Positions 8,803 to 18,446 of a stretch of DNA of 64,000 nucleotides are shown in pieces. The notes below the pieces were generated by a model, which ran no database searches, had not been told where the DNA came from, and was given only the letters and a program-made list of their open reading frames with translations. The stretch's first letter is position 1. Every line of letters starts with the position of its first letter. Made by a program: the position numbers and the translations under genes. This stretch comes from Terrimonas sp. (GTDB taxonomy: Bacteria; Bacteroidota; Bacteroidia; Chitinophagales; Chitinophagaceae): contig NZ_QCZJ01000001.1 of NCBI RefSeq assembly GCF_003075435.1, positions 1 to 64,000 of the forward strand. Direction: 5' to 3'.

Positions 8803-9480
8803 ATGCAAGCAAAAACAGCTGTATTACTGGGCGCAACAGGTTTAACAGGAGGCTATCTTCTGCAACTGCTTTTAGCAGATGATCGTTATGAAAAAGTGAG
8901 GGCTGTTGTACGCAAGCCATTGCAACAAACGCATCCGAAGCTGGAAGTAAAAGTAATCGATTTTAAAAACGCAGCAGCTTTCAGAGAAGCTATAGGATCA
9001 GGTGATATTATATTCAGCTGTGTTGGCACTACCATGAAAAACGTAAAGGGTGATAAAGCCTTATACCGGCAGATAGATTATGATATTGCCGCAGATGCTG
9101 CAAAGTACGGAGCAGAAAACGGATTTAGTCAGTACCTTCTTATCTCTGCAATCGGCTCCAATCCTTCGTCATCCAATTTTTATGTGCGGCTAAAAGGAGA
9201 AGTTGAAAACGCTGTACGATCATTTCCTTATAAAGCAATACATATTTTCCAACCATCACTTTTAATGGGCGACAGAAAGGAAAAGCGGATTGCCGAAAAA
9301 ATCTTCCAGGCCATTATGCCGTTATTTGCTATCTTAATGATAGGCGGTTTGCAGAAGTATAAACCCATACATATTGACATATTGGCAAAAGCCATGCGTA
9401 ATGCTCCTTTTATAAATGAAACAGGAGTGCATATTGAACAATATAAAGATATTATCAACTTAGCCAACCAACAGCAATGA
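8803..9480 (+). CDS. NAD(P)-binding Rossmann oxidoreductase, TIP30/HTATIP2-like
   Basis: An atypical short-chain dehydrogenase of 225 residues. The nucleotide-binding loop is near the N-terminus (VLLGATGLTGG), followed by a beta-alpha-beta core. The strand-end motif LLISAIGSNPSS and the downstream YVRLKGEVE match the SxxSN...YxxxKG pattern of the TIP30-like group. I prefer the ATG at 8803 over a GTG at 8794 because the Rossmann strand begins five residues later. Its end overlaps the next start by 4 bp (ATGA), so the two genes are probably translationally coupled. The substrate is unknown. Confidence 0.8.
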   Translation: MQAKTAVLLGATGLTGGYLLQLLLADDRYEKVRAVVRKPLQQTHPKLEVKVIDFKNAAAFREAIGSGDIIFSCVGTTMKNVKGDKALYRQIDYDIAADAAKYGAENGFSQYLLISAIGSNPSSSNFYVRLKGEVENAVRSFPYKAIHIFQPSLLMGDRKEKRIAEKIFQAIMPLFAILMIGGLQKYKPIHIDILAKAMRNAPFINETGVHIEQYKDIINLANQQQ

Positions 9481-10463
9481 ATAAAACAATACGCTGGGGC
9501 ATTTTAGGATGTGGTAAAATAGCGAGAAAATTTGCAGCAGACCTGGTATTTGTGAAAGATGCAACGCTATCGGCCGTGGCGTCGCGTGATGAAACAAATG
9601 CAACTGCATTTGCAAAAGAATTTAATGCGGCAAAAAGCTATGGCAATTATACTTCCATGCTGGAATCTGCTGATATTGATATAGTATATATTGCAACACC
9701 TCATGGATTACATTATGAGCACGTAATGCTTTGTTTGGAATATGGCAAAGCCGTTTTGTGTGAAAAAGCATTTGCTTTGAACGCGGTGCAGGCAAAAGCA
9801 ATGATTGATAAAGCAAGAAAGAAAAATATCTTTCTGATGGAAGCGCTCTGGTCAAAATTCATTCCCTCTTACAAAAAATTAATGCTGCTGAAGGAAGAAG
9901 GTGCTTTGGGAAATATTAATAGCGTTTTAATAAATTTTGGGTTTATTCCTCAACCGCCTGTTGCAAAAAGAATTTATGACCCTGCTTTGGGCGGTGGTAC
10001 ATTACTTGATATTGGCTTGTACAATGTGTTTTATGCGCTATCTGTTTTAGGAAAACCCGATAGTATTGAAGCGAGTATGACGCCTGCATCAACCGGCGTG
10101 GATGAGCAATGTGCTATTCTTTTTAAATACAATAACGGGGCGCTTGCGCAACTTTTTTCATCCTATACCTCTTATCTTGCTACAGAAGCTGATTTTAATG
10201 GCGACCAGGGAAGAGTAAGATTAACGCACCGCTTTTATACACCAGGTGCGGCATTGGAGTTTTATCCTGACCGGGCCGATAGCAAACAAATAATTCCGCT
10301 TGATAAAACAGAAGGATTCGGATATCATTACGAAGCCTCCCATGTTGGCGAATGTTTACGGCAGGGGCTAACCGAAAGCCCGGTAATGTCTCATGCGGAT
10401 ACTATGCTTTTAATGCAAACACTGGATGAAATCAAAGCAAAAGGTTCAGGAGTCAGGGTTTGA
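9477..10463 (+). CDS. Gfo/Idh/MocA-family oxidoreductase, cytosolic
   Basis: A 328-residue NAD(P)-dependent dehydrogenase. The N-terminal Rossmann fold starts with WGILGCGKIARKFA, and the family motif CEKAFA carries the active-site lysine. The C-terminal domain (about 125-328) has the alpha/beta open sheet with a GGGTLLDIGLY segment. Sequence character resembles the trans-1,2-dihydrobenzene-1,2-diol dehydrogenase branch, which acts on diols and sugars. There is no export signal, unlike the paralogue at 61022. It overlaps the preceding TIP30-like gene by 4 bp. Confidence 0.88.
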   Translation: MNKTIRWGILGCGKIARKFAADLVFVKDATLSAVASRDETNATAFAKEFNAAKSYGNYTSMLESADIDIVYIATPHGLHYEHVMLCLEYGKAVLCEKAFALNAVQAKAMIDKARKKNIFLMEALWSKFIPSYKKLMLLKEEGALGNINSVLINFGFIPQPPVAKRIYDPALGGGTLLDIGLYNVFYALSVLGKPDSIEASMTPASTGVDEQCAILFKYNNGALAQLFSSYTSYLATEADFNGDQGRVRLTHRFYTPGAALEFYPDRADSKQIIPLDKTEGFGYHYEASHVGECLRQGLTESPVMSHADTMLLMQTLDEIKAKGSGVRV

Positions 10464-10501
10464 AGTTTATGGTTTGTCGTTCGCAAACAAACCACAAACT
10501 T
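10463..10501. terminator. Bidirectional hairpin between convergent genes
   Basis: AAGTTTATGGTTTGT (10463-10477) pairs with ACAAACCACAAACTT (10487-10501) at 14 of 15 positions around a 9-base loop. It begins on the last base of the Gfo/Idh/MocA stop codon and lies 19 bp from the end of the convergent YceI gene, so it can serve both. Confidence 0.6.
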
Positions 10502-10519
10502 ACTGCATATAAGATATGC

Positions 10520-11164
10520 TTATTTCTTTGCTTCTATATTAAGGCTGATATTAACTTCAGGATGGATGAACTTATCGCCTAAAGACTGATCATTACGATA
10601 TTTTAATCCCCAATGTGTTCTGTCGATATTAAAATTAGCTACCGCTTTTACGTCATTATCCGTAACGGTAATTTTTGCAGGAAAAGTCACGTTTTTTGTA
10701 CTGTCTTTCAAAGTAAGGTTACCGCTTATTTTGTGTGTGCCGGTAGTATCATTCTGTAATGCTTCTACAGCAGTAATTTCAAATTTTGCAGTAGGAAATT
10801 GGGCGGCATCAAAAAAATCAGGGCTTTTTAAATGTCCTACAAGCTTACCATTGCTTTCTGCATCAGTAAGATCGTGATCTTTTATAGAATTTATATCAAT
10901 CACAAAATTCCCGCCTTTAACAGCACCACCATCAACGGAAATACTACCACCTGACAATTTAAAATCTCCATTGTGTTTACCAACCGGCTTTGTACCAATC
11001 CAGCCTACCGTGCTGTTTGTAATATCAATTGTATATTCGGTTGCACCGGCAACAGATGCAGCCTCCTGCTTTTCAGTAGTTTCTGCTTTTGCAGCTTCAG
11101 GCGCTTGCTGGCAGGATACAGCCGCTATAGCCATAACACTGATAGATAAAAGAGATTTTTTCAT
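10520..11164 (-). CDS. YceI-family lipoprotein
   Basis: A 214-residue lipoprotein. The signal ends in a lipobox (AIAAVSC, Cys18), followed by a 25-residue Ala/Glu-rich linker. Residues about 43-214 form a YceI lipocalin-like barrel, known to bind polyisoprenoids in homologues. Typical segments are SPDFFDAAQFPTAKFEIT and the C-terminal NFNIDRTHWGLKY. A second YceI protein, with an ordinary signal and no lipobox, is at 30971. TACTTTTG (11193-11186, minus strand) fits a -7 box and implies a short leader. Confidence 0.9.
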   Translation of the reverse strand: MKKSLLSISVMAIAAVSCQQAPEAAKAETTEKQEAASVAGATEYTIDITNSTVGWIGTKPVGKHNGDFKLSGGSISVDGGAVKGGNFVIDINSIKDHDLTDAESNGKLVGHLKSPDFFDAAQFPTAKFEITAVEALQNDTTGTHKISGNLTLKDSTKNVTFPAKITVTDNDVKAVANFNIDRTHWGLKYRNDQSLGDKFIHPEVNISLNIEAKK

Positions 11165-11185
11165 GGTATATTTTAAAATTTTTCA

Positions 11186-11193
11186 CAAAAGTA
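11186..11193 (-). promoter_or_regulatory. Putative -7 promoter box of the YceI lipoprotein
   Basis: On the minus strand the sequence reads TACTTTTG, matching the Bacteroidota -7 consensus TAnnTTTG, 22 bp before the start codon. No clear -33 TTTG is seen. Confidence 0.35.
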
Positions 11194-11294
11194 ATATAAA
11201 CAGTAAATGTTTAAACATTAAATTAAAACTTTACAATTCTGTTAATGAAAATTGAAGCCGATTACAACATCTTCCCTTAACATTGCTTTAGGTT

Positions 11295-13187
11295 ATGAAA
11301 CATATCTCGCTCTTTATAATAAATATTTTTTGGAGTATTTCCTTGCCTGCCCAACATAAAGACACTGATTTGCCGGGATGGAGACAGGTAAGCATTTTCC
11401 CGGAGGCTATTACTGATGATGGTTTGTTTGGCATGATCAAATCGGGAAAGTTTTATGTCTCCCGGAGTTATTATGACGGCAACTTTGACATTAAACAACT
11501 CAGGCATGCTCATAAAGATGAAACAGCTGATAACCTGAATTATATTTTAAGCAAAGCATTTATAAAAAAGGTTTTATTTGGTGATACATCGAACAGAACT
11601 ATTGATTTAAATGGAGAATTGTATGCAGGTACAACAATTTTACAATTTAACGGAACGGTTATCCTCAGCAACTGCAAAATAACGGGAGGTAAGCTAAAAG
11701 CTCCTACTGATATCCAGCTATTTGACACCACAGTGAGCTTATATAATACGGCTGTGAATGGTGAGTTTTTTTCGGCAAAATGGTTTGGGTTAGATGATAC
11801 GGGCACTACTGTTAACAACAAGGTGCTGGAAATGACTTTTGCTTATGCACCGGCAGATAAAGCGATATGGATTCCTGGTGGCACTTTTATCATATCAAAA
11901 ACTTTGCGCATTACAAAATCAGTTCAGGGAGAAGATCAATCAGTACTTAAATATTACCCGGCTTCTTTATTACCCAATGATGTGATGATACAGGTGGCGT
12001 CTGACAACATATTTGTAAAAAACCTGCATTTTAACGGCGGACAAAAAGCAGCCTGGATTATTGAAATATTAAACAACAACCGAAATATAGAAATTGCGGA
12101 TTGCTTTATACAGGGCGCCGAACAATCGGCTGATACTAAAGTATACGCCGCTGGTATCAGGTTCAGAGAAGGCATGGATGGATTGTATATCCACCATTGC
12201 AGGTTTACAAACATTAATGCTTCAGTTACGGGAATAGCAAGGGGGATTATTGGCAGTGGCAGAATAAGCCCTAAAAAAGTGATTATCGAAAACAATATTT
12301 TTGATGGGATCACCAGTGCCGGTGCCGCAACCTGGGATGCTGACCAGATTGTTATCCAGGATTATACAGATTCAGCAGGCATAATTATACGTGGCAATAA
12401 ACACAATAACATTTCAAAACGGGGGCAAAAATTACAATCACCAGGAATACATAGTTATAAAAATGAGTTCCGGAGTGTATTATACAAATCAAATAGCATT
12501 TCTTATTCCGCTATTTCCGCATATAACAACTTTATTACAATAGACAGCAACATTGTGCAGGAAGGTGTATTTGAGAAATGCATAGAAATAGGCGTAATTA
12601 ATAGCACCAACAACAATATAATTATAGATAATAATCAACTTAATTTATCCGCTCATACCGGTGGCAGCAACGATGGCATAAGAGTTTTTGGAAAGCAGCA
12701 CAGGAATCTCCATATCACCAATAACAGCATTCAAAATGTGAGAAAAGGGATATGGTTTGATTGCAGTAGCGACAGCAGTATTATAGAAAATAATGAAATC
12801 AAAAACTCATTGAACAGTGCTATTGTTGTTCACCCTGTTTCCAATAAATGGCCTGATACCTGGAATAATAATATTCGCATCGTAAATAATAAGGCCACTA
12901 ATGTTCAATCATACTTTGCTTATGAGTTTTCGAATATACATAATGGCGTAATTGCATTTAACAAAGCTACACAGGTCCGGGCGCTGATAAACAATCGTAG
13001 TTTAGATAGTTTGTCTGGTAAAGTAAGTATATATAAAAATGAGGGGCCACAAAGTATCAATTACGGGTCAGCCAATAACAGGCCCTTAATAAAATCTGCA
13101 TTTAGCGGGCTGGAATATTATAATACTGACAGCAAAAAAACAGAAATATTTGATGGCAAAAAATGGCAAACCAAAACAAATAAATAA
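11295..13187 (+). CDS. Secreted right-handed beta-helix protein
   Basis: A 630-residue exported protein with a signal peptide (MKHISLFIINIFWSISLPAQ). Residues about 150-560 show the Asn-rich ladder pattern of a parallel beta-helix: repeated N-N-I-I-I/V blocks such as NNNIIIDNNQLN and SSIIENNEIKNS. A short pectate-lyase-superfamily-like start (DDTGTTVNNKVLE, near 160) precedes the helix. Such proteins are polysaccharide lyases, hydrolases or surface-binding proteins. I cannot identify catalytic residues, so activity on a glycan is only inferred. No SusC/SusD pair is nearby, which argues against a dedicated utilisation locus. The last 30 residues form a small domain ending in EIFDGKKWQ, common in Bacteroidota surface proteins. 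Confidence 0.75.
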   Translation: MKHISLFIINIFWSISLPAQHKDTDLPGWRQVSIFPEAITDDGLFGMIKSGKFYVSRSYYDGNFDIKQLRHAHKDETADNLNYILSKAFIKKVLFGDTSNRTIDLNGELYAGTTILQFNGTVILSNCKITGGKLKAPTDIQLFDTTVSLYNTAVNGEFFSAKWFGLDDTGTTVNNKVLEMTFAYAPADKAIWIPGGTFIISKTLRITKSVQGEDQSVLKYYPASLLPNDVMIQVASDNIFVKNLHFNGGQKAAWIIEILNNNRNIEIADCFIQGAEQSADTKVYAAGIRFREGMDGLYIHHCRFTNINASVTGIARGIIGSGRISPKKVIIENNIFDGITSAGAATWDADQIVIQDYTDSAGIIIRGNKHNNISKRGQKLQSPGIHSYKNEFRSVLYKSNSISYSAISAYNNFITIDSNIVQEGVFEKCIEIGVINSTNNNIIIDNNQLNLSAHTGGSNDGIRVFGKQHRNLHITNNSIQNVRKGIWFDCSSDSSIIENNEIKNSLNSAIVVHPVSNKWPDTWNNNIRIVNNKATNVQSYFAYEFSNIHNGVIAFNKATQVRALINNRSLDSLSGKVSIYKNEGPQSINYGSANNRPLIKSAFSGLEYYNTDSKKTEIFDGKKWQTKTNK

Positions 13188-13204
13188 CCACGCCTTAATT
13201 GTGC

Positions 13205-14185
13205 TCAGCTCTTGGCATAAGAAACCTCTGCAGAAAACTTGGATTCCTTCTCATTTACTTTCAACTCCGCAGCGCCTGCATTGCTTATCCTGATCAGTAA
13301 ACCTTCATTTTCCTTACCCGGAGGCAATTCGCCCAGTACTTTTGCAAAAATGGTTCTGCTGTTTAAGGGGTTGGTAACACGAACAATAGTGCCGGGCGTA
13401 ATGTTATTCATCAGGGCATAATACTTGGCATCCTGCCAACCGCTGGTACTTTTAAAAATAGCGCCGGAACCGGTAGTGCTTCTGAATCCATCATTGATAC
13501 TCGACTGCTGGCGATACAACTCTTTAAAAAAGCCGCTGCCATCTGTTTGAGCAGATGTAGTTATAACTGTATTTTGCGGTGTAACAGTAGTTTGAACAGG
13601 TGCTGAAACAACAGTAGTTGGTGCGGTGGTTGAATTACTTGTAACCGGAGTTGTATTCACCACAGGTGGAGTAGCTTTAACCGCATCGCCTATCTTTTTT
13701 AATCCATTTACGGCCAAAGCTGATTGTGATTTCTTTACTTTCAGAAATCCAACTACCAGAGGCTGACCTTTTTCAAGGCCTTCACCTGAAAGGCTATTCC
13801 ATTTCTTCAGATCATTTACGCTCACTTTATTAAAGTTCTGACCAATCCTGAACAAACCTTCCTTTTCTTCAACAATATGATACAATGGCACAAAAGCTTC
13901 ATCAGCACTTGCTGTACCCTGCTGTGCAAAATTGGAGGCAGATAAAGGAATTTTCAGCGGTTGCCCAAGCTCCAGTCCGCTGGTAAGCGTTAACCCGTTA
14001 AAAGGAGCTATTTCTTTTGGACTGATATTATACAACCTGCCTACACTATATAAATTTTCTTTAGCTGTAACAGTATGATTAAGATATAGCTTACCTGCTT
14101 CAGATTGAATAACGAGGTCAGACGATTGAGCGGCAAGCGTGACTGCAATAACAAATGAAAATATCGTAAACAACAGTTTCTTCAT
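13205..14185 (-). CDS. Secreted LysM protein with RlpA-like C-terminal domain
   Basis: A 326-residue exported protein with a signal peptide ending near residue 19. Two LysM-like peptidoglycan-binding modules follow (about 33-80, with ENLYSVGRLYNISPKEI, and about 100-150). A Thr/Val/Pro-rich flexible linker spans about 165-215. The C-terminal 110 residues resemble a double-psi beta-barrel (YYALMNNITPGTIVRVTNP, SRTIFAKVLGELP). This architecture suits a periplasmic cell-wall-associated protein. I see no clear catalytic Asp/His pair, so enzymatic activity is uncertain. Confidence 0.8.
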   Translation of the reverse strand: MKKLLFTIFSFVIAVTLAAQSSDLVIQSEAGKLYLNHTVTAKENLYSVGRLYNISPKEIAPFNGLTLTSGLELGQPLKIPLSASNFAQQGTASADEAFVPLYHIVEEKEGLFRIGQNFNKVSVNDLKKWNSLSGEGLEKGQPLVVGFLKVKKSQSALAVNGLKKIGDAVKATPPVVNTTPVTSNSTTAPTTVVSAPVQTTVTPQNTVITTSAQTDGSGFFKELYRQQSSINDGFRSTTGSGAIFKSTSGWQDAKYYALMNNITPGTIVRVTNPLNSRTIFAKVLGELPPGKENEGLLIRISNAGAAELKVNEKESKFSAEVSYAKS

Positions 14186-14255
14186 CAGATATTATTTATT
14201 TTCAGCAACATACGAAAATAAGTAAAAAATACGGATTGGCTATATAACGGCATTT

Positions 14256-15644
14256 TCATTGCTTTAATATGCGAAACGATTGCGGGTAATAGTTATTTAT
14301 CCTGTTTGTCAATACTTTAACCCAACCCAGGTTATACCCCTTATATACCATTATCCCCCACCCCTTTTTCGCATCCTGAATACTAATATCATTACGCCGC
14401 AAATATTGCAAAGCCTGTTCCTTATTTAATTCAATATAATTAAAATCTGAAACCATTAACATAGACAGCGCTAATTCATGCGAAGGGATCAGTTCATCTC
14501 TTAAAATTTTGCCAATATTTATACCCATCTTTTTTATATACAGGCAGGAAAAAAGCCAACTTAAATCTTCCAGCCATTTCTTTTTTACCGCAATGGTTTC
14601 TTCTGCTTTCAAAATAAAATCAAGCGCGTTATTATCGGCGATAAAATTATTTAATATACCTCTGCTTTTATTGGGGAGCAAAGAAAACTTTTTCGCGTTC
14701 AGATCTGTCATTGTTTCACTGCTTTTTTTCCGAACACAGGTTATAAAAAAACCTTCCCCTTTAACTTTATCCGGGTAAAACCGGTAGCACGTTAATTTTC
14801 TTCCTGATGAAACGCTTTCAACTATTCCCCAATCATCCTGCACAGGAACAGCAATATGTTCCGCCGAAAATTTTTCAACTATCCAGTCAGCAATTTCTTC
14901 ATCTTCTGCGGCAGAATAAGAACAGGTGGAATAAACCAGTATCCCATCTTCTTTAAGTGCCGGCCAAACATCTTCAAGAATACGTTGTTGTCTTTTGCTG
15001 CAATACTCCACATTTTGCAGCGACCATTCTTCAACAGCTTCCCCGTCTTTCCTGAACATGCCACTGCCACTGCAAGGGGCATCTATCACTATCATATCAA
15101 AATATCCCTGCAGCCGTCGAAAATCTTTAGGATCATTATTGGTAACTACCAGGTTATCATTACCCCATTTAATAGCATTCTCTGCCAGTATGCCTGAACG
15201 TGTTTTAATTACTTCATTGGCAACAATCAATCCTTCATTAAAAAGATCAGACAAATGTGTTGATTTACCTCCGGGCGCTGCACAAAGATCAAGCACGCGG
15301 TAAGGCTTAGCTGAATGATCCGGGAAAACTGCTTTTACAATTTGCTCAAGAAACATAGAAGAGGCTTCCTGTACATAATATGCACCCGCATGAAATAAAG
15401 GATCCAGTGTAAAAGATGGTCTTTCGGACAGGTAATACCCCTTGCTGCTCCAGGGCACAGGAGTAGCAGATTCAAAAAAAAGATTATTCACATCAGCAGA
15501 AAGTTTATGTACATACCGGTATTTTGCCGCGTTAATTCTAACAGATGTAACCTGCTCACCTGACTGATGTATAGTTTCGAATGCTTCCTTATCGAAGCCC
15601 GGCGCGTTTAATAATGATTCAATGAATGTTTCCGGAAGTTGCAA
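14256..15644 (-). CDS. RsmB/NOP-family RNA (cytosine-C5) methyltransferase, RsmF-like
   Basis: A 462-residue SAM-dependent methyltransferase. The SAM loop is VLDLCAAPGGKSTHLSD (about residue 115). Both catalytic cysteines are present: motif IV DAPCSGSGMFRK and motif VI YSTCSYS. The C-terminal 150 residues resemble the RsmF/NOL1 RNA-binding extension, so 16S rRNA m5C1407 is the likely target. The start is a TTG at 15644. The frame has no upstream ATG, the methyltransferase N-terminus begins right after it, and AGGA lies about 8 bp upstream. TATTTTTG (15674-15667) may be its -7 box in the 32-bp gap after pntB. Confidence 0.88.
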   Translation of the reverse strand: MQLPETFIESLLNAPGFDKEAFETIHQSGEQVTSVRINAAKYRYVHKLSADVNNLFFESATPVPWSSKGYYLSERPSFTLDPLFHAGAYYVQEASSMFLEQIVKAVFPDHSAKPYRVLDLCAAPGGKSTHLSDLFNEGLIVANEVIKTRSGILAENAIKWGNDNLVVTNNDPKDFRRLQGYFDMIVIDAPCSGSGMFRKDGEAVEEWSLQNVEYCSKRQQRILEDVWPALKEDGILVYSTCSYSAAEDEEIADWIVEKFSAEHIAVPVQDDWGIVESVSSGRKLTCYRFYPDKVKGEGFFITCVRKKSSETMTDLNAKKFSLLPNKSRGILNNFIADNNALDFILKAEETIAVKKKWLEDLSWLFSCLYIKKMGINIGKILRDELIPSHELALSMLMVSDFNYIELNKEQALQYLRRNDISIQDAKKGWGIMVYKGYNLGWVKVLTNRINNYYPQSFRILKQ

Positions 15645-15676
15645 TGGTTTCCTGGTTTGAAAACAGCAAAAATAAT

Positions 15677-17146
15677 CTACAGCATCTTTATTTCGGCAAT
15701 AAGTTCCTGTAATACTTTTTTTGCATCTCCAAAAAGCATGGATGTTTTGGGTTGAAAGAAAAGATCATTTTCAATACCTGCATATCCGGGCTTCATGCTG
15801 CGCTTGTTCACGATCACCGTTTTAGCAAGCTGCACATCCAATATGGGCATACCATATATCGGAGACGACGGATCAGTTTTAGCGGCCGGATTCACCACAT
15901 CATTCGCGCCCAAAACCAAAACCACATCAGTTGTACTGAATTCTTCATTTGCCTGTTCCATTTCTAATAACTGCTCATAAGGCACATCTGCCTCTGCGAG
16001 CAAAACGTTCATGTGCCCCGGCATACGGCCAGCTACAGGATGAATAGCATATTTAACATCAACACCTTTGTCTGTCAATATTTTTTCCAGTTCATGACAG
16101 GCATGTTGTGCCTGCGCTACAGCAAGCCCGTATCCCGGAACAATAAATACCTTGTTAGCATAATTCATTACCACCGCGGCATCGCTAATGGAGATTTCTT
16201 TATATGCACCCTGCGTTGCAGCAGTGCCGCTTTGTGCACTTCCACCAAAAGAACCTATCAATACATTCAGCAGGGAACGGTTCATGGCTTTACACATGAG
16301 TATAGTAAGTAAAGTACCTGCCGCACCAACTAATATACCGCCTGTAAGCATTGCTTTATTGTTATACAAAAAGCCGCCACAGGCAGCAGCTACGCCGGTA
16401 AAGGAATTCAAGAGAGATATTACAACAGGCATATCCGCTCCCCCGATTGGCAAAACGAAAAATATTCCGTAGACAACAGAAAGCAGCAGTATTGAGTAAA
16501 AAATAACAGTCAAAAGAAACCTGACTGGTTCGGCAGATGAACATACAAGCCATACACTCAACCCAACAATAATTAACAATAACAGTATATTAAAAATATG
16601 CTGCCCTCTAAATGAAAAATCTTTTATCCTGCCATTTAATTTTCCCCAGGCAATGATACTTCCGGTAAAAGAAATTGTTCCGATAATCAATCCCAAAACA
16701 ATAATCAGCAACTCTCCGATTGGAATATGGAATGGCGCTCCGGATTTTCCCAATGCACTTAGTGGAGGATAAATTGTCCATTTTTCGGGAACAGCATGCA
16801 TTAAATGATTAAACTCCACAATAGAAATCAGCATGGCACAGGCGCCACCCATTCCATTAAACAGGCTTACCATTTCAGGCATCGCTGTCATTTTTACTTT
16901 CTTTGCAGCCAACACGCCAACCACAGCGCCAATTAATATTCCACCAAAAATCCACCCGTAATTATGCAATGCATTGCCTGCTTCATCGTGATATAAAAAG
17001 ATAGTACCAAGCACAGCAAGCAACATTCCCCCCGCTGCGATCAGATTACCTCTGCGGGCAGTGGCAGGATGCGACAACATTTTTAAACCCAGTATAAACG
17101 TAACAGAAGCAATGATATAGCAGATGGTGAGTATACTGTTTTGCAT
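15677..17146 (-). CDS. pntB: NAD(P) transhydrogenase subunit beta
   Basis: A 489-residue inner-membrane subunit of the proton-translocating transhydrogenase, which couples hydride transfer from NADH to NADP+ with proton import. Residues 1-270 contain about nine transmembrane segments. Residues about 305-489 form the NADP(H)-binding dIII domain with GYGLAVAQAQ, VKYAIHPVAGRMPGHMNVLLAEA and VLVLGANDVVNPAA. Length is normal. The alpha subunit genes (pntAA/pntAB), usually directly upstream, are absent: 133 bp upstream a divergent MFS gene begins. The alpha subunit must be encoded elsewhere, since beta alone does not catalyse the reaction in known systems. Confidence 0.93.
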   Translation of the reverse strand: MQNSILTICYIIASVTFILGLKMLSHPATARRGNLIAAGGMLLAVLGTIFLYHDEAGNALHNYGWIFGGILIGAVVGVLAAKKVKMTAMPEMVSLFNGMGGACAMLISIVEFNHLMHAVPEKWTIYPPLSALGKSGAPFHIPIGELLIIVLGLIIGTISFTGSIIAWGKLNGRIKDFSFRGQHIFNILLLLIIVGLSVWLVCSSAEPVRFLLTVIFYSILLLSVVYGIFFVLPIGGADMPVVISLLNSFTGVAAACGGFLYNNKAMLTGGILVGAAGTLLTILMCKAMNRSLLNVLIGSFGGSAQSGTAATQGAYKEISISDAAVVMNYANKVFIVPGYGLAVAQAQHACHELEKILTDKGVDVKYAIHPVAGRMPGHMNVLLAEADVPYEQLLEMEQANEEFSTTDVVLVLGANDVVNPAAKTDPSSPIYGMPILDVQLAKTVIVNKRSMKPGYAGIENDLFFQPKTSMLFGDAKKVLQELIAEIKML

Positions 17147-17219
17147 AATAAAACTTAAGCTACTATTAAAATTCCATTAAATCAGGTTAATTTCAAATTT
17201 TACGTTGCCTGAAATTATT

Positions 17220-17227
17220 TACCTTTG
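17220..17227 (+). promoter_or_regulatory. Putative -7 promoter box of the MFS gene
   Basis: TACCTTTG matches TAnnTTTG and lies 58 bp upstream of the ATG at 17286 in the divergent gap with pntB. The -33 element is weak (a TTT run about 19 bp upstream). Confidence 0.4.
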
Positions 17228-17285
17228 CGTTTTACTTTATGTAAATGATTGCTGTCATTATTTGTAATGATAAAGCAAAGTGCAC

Positions 17286-18440
17286 ATGAATCTCACACTT
17301 TCCTTCTCCACTCAACGTTATTACCGCATTGGTGTAAGCACGTTTTATTTTATACAGGGCATTACGTTTGCCACATGGGCAAGCCGTATTCCTGACATAC
17401 AAAAAGCGCTGAACCTTAGTGATGGCTTACTGGGTTCTGTATTATTTGCATTGCCTGTCGGTCAAATTACCGCTATGGCTTTATCAGGCTACCTGGTAAG
17501 CCGTTTCGGCAGTAAAAAAATATTAAGCATTGCTGCCTGCCTCTACCCTGCCGTTTTATTGTTGCTGGGCAGCGTAACATCCTTATGGCAATTGGTTGGT
17601 GCTTTGTTTTTCTTTGGCATTTGCGGAAACCTTTCCAACATCTCCTTAAATACACAGGGCGTAGGTGTAGAACGTTTATACAGGAGAAGCATCATGGCCT
17701 CTTTTCACGGAGTATGGAGCATGGCCGGATTTGCCGGTGGTTTGATAAGCGCTTATATGGTGGCAGACAATATTCCCGTATTTACTCATTTCTGCATCGT
17801 ATATGCGCTGGGTTTTATACTGATGCTGGCTGCGAGAAAATTTATGCTGCCGCGTGATGCACATTACCAGCAGGCATCGCAAAAACAAAAAATATTTGTA
17901 AAACCCGACAGGTATATTATAACATTGGGCATTATTGCTTTTGCATGTATGATATGTGAAGGAACAATGTTTGACTGGAGTGGTATTTATTTTGAGAAAG
18001 TTGTAAATGCACCCAAAGATCTTACCCGTTTAGGTTATGTGGCTTTTATGTTTACCATGACCGCCGGAAGATTTACAGCAGACTGGCTGGTTACAAGATT
18101 TGGCGTACACCGTGTTCTGCAATCAAGCGGTATATTTATTATTACCGGTATGATGCTCGCCATTTTATTTCCTTATGTAGGAACCGCTACCGCAGGATTT
18201 TTATTGGTAGGTATTGGTACCTCATCTGTTGTGCCCATGGCTTACAGCCTTGCAGGAAAATCAAAAACCATGGTACCAAGCGTTGCATTGGCAGCTGTTT
18301 CCTCTATTGGCTTCCTGGGATTTCTTATTGGCCCTCCTATCATTGGTTTTATATCTGAACTAAGCAACTTAAGAGTTTCTTTTACACTTGTTGCTATACT
18401 GGGCTTAGGCACCACAATAATGGCAGGAAGGCTGAAATAG
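17286..18440 (+). CDS. MFS transporter, YbjJ-like
   Basis: A 384-residue inner-membrane protein with 12 predicted transmembrane segments. The N-terminal FIQGITFATWASRIPDIQ and the loop SGYLVSRFGSKK (MFS motif A region) resemble the E. coli YbjJ branch of the major facilitator superfamily. I start at the ATG 17286 rather than the in-frame GTG at 17280. Substrate is unknown. It is divergent from pntB and followed by an extended hairpin. Confidence 0.85.
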   Translation: MNLTLSFSTQRYYRIGVSTFYFIQGITFATWASRIPDIQKALNLSDGLLGSVLFALPVGQITAMALSGYLVSRFGSKKILSIAACLYPAVLLLLGSVTSLWQLVGALFFFGICGNLSNISLNTQGVGVERLYRRSIMASFHGVWSMAGFAGGLISAYMVADNIPVFTHFCIVYALGFILMLAARKFMLPRDAHYQQASQKQKIFVKPDRYIITLGIIAFACMICEGTMFDWSGIYFEKVVNAPKDLTRLGYVAFMFTMTAGRFTADWLVTRFGVHRVLQSSGIFIITGMMLAILFPYVGTATAGFLLVGIGTSSVVPMAYSLAGKSKTMVPSVALAAVSSIGFLGFLIGPPIIGFISELSNLRVSFTLVAILGLGTTIMAGRLK

Positions 18441-18446
18441 TAATAA

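Noticed and set aside
11295-13187. A polysaccharide utilisation locus
   Set aside because: There is no SusC/SusD pair or sugar sensor near the beta-helix protein; a single secreted glycan-type protein is not enough.
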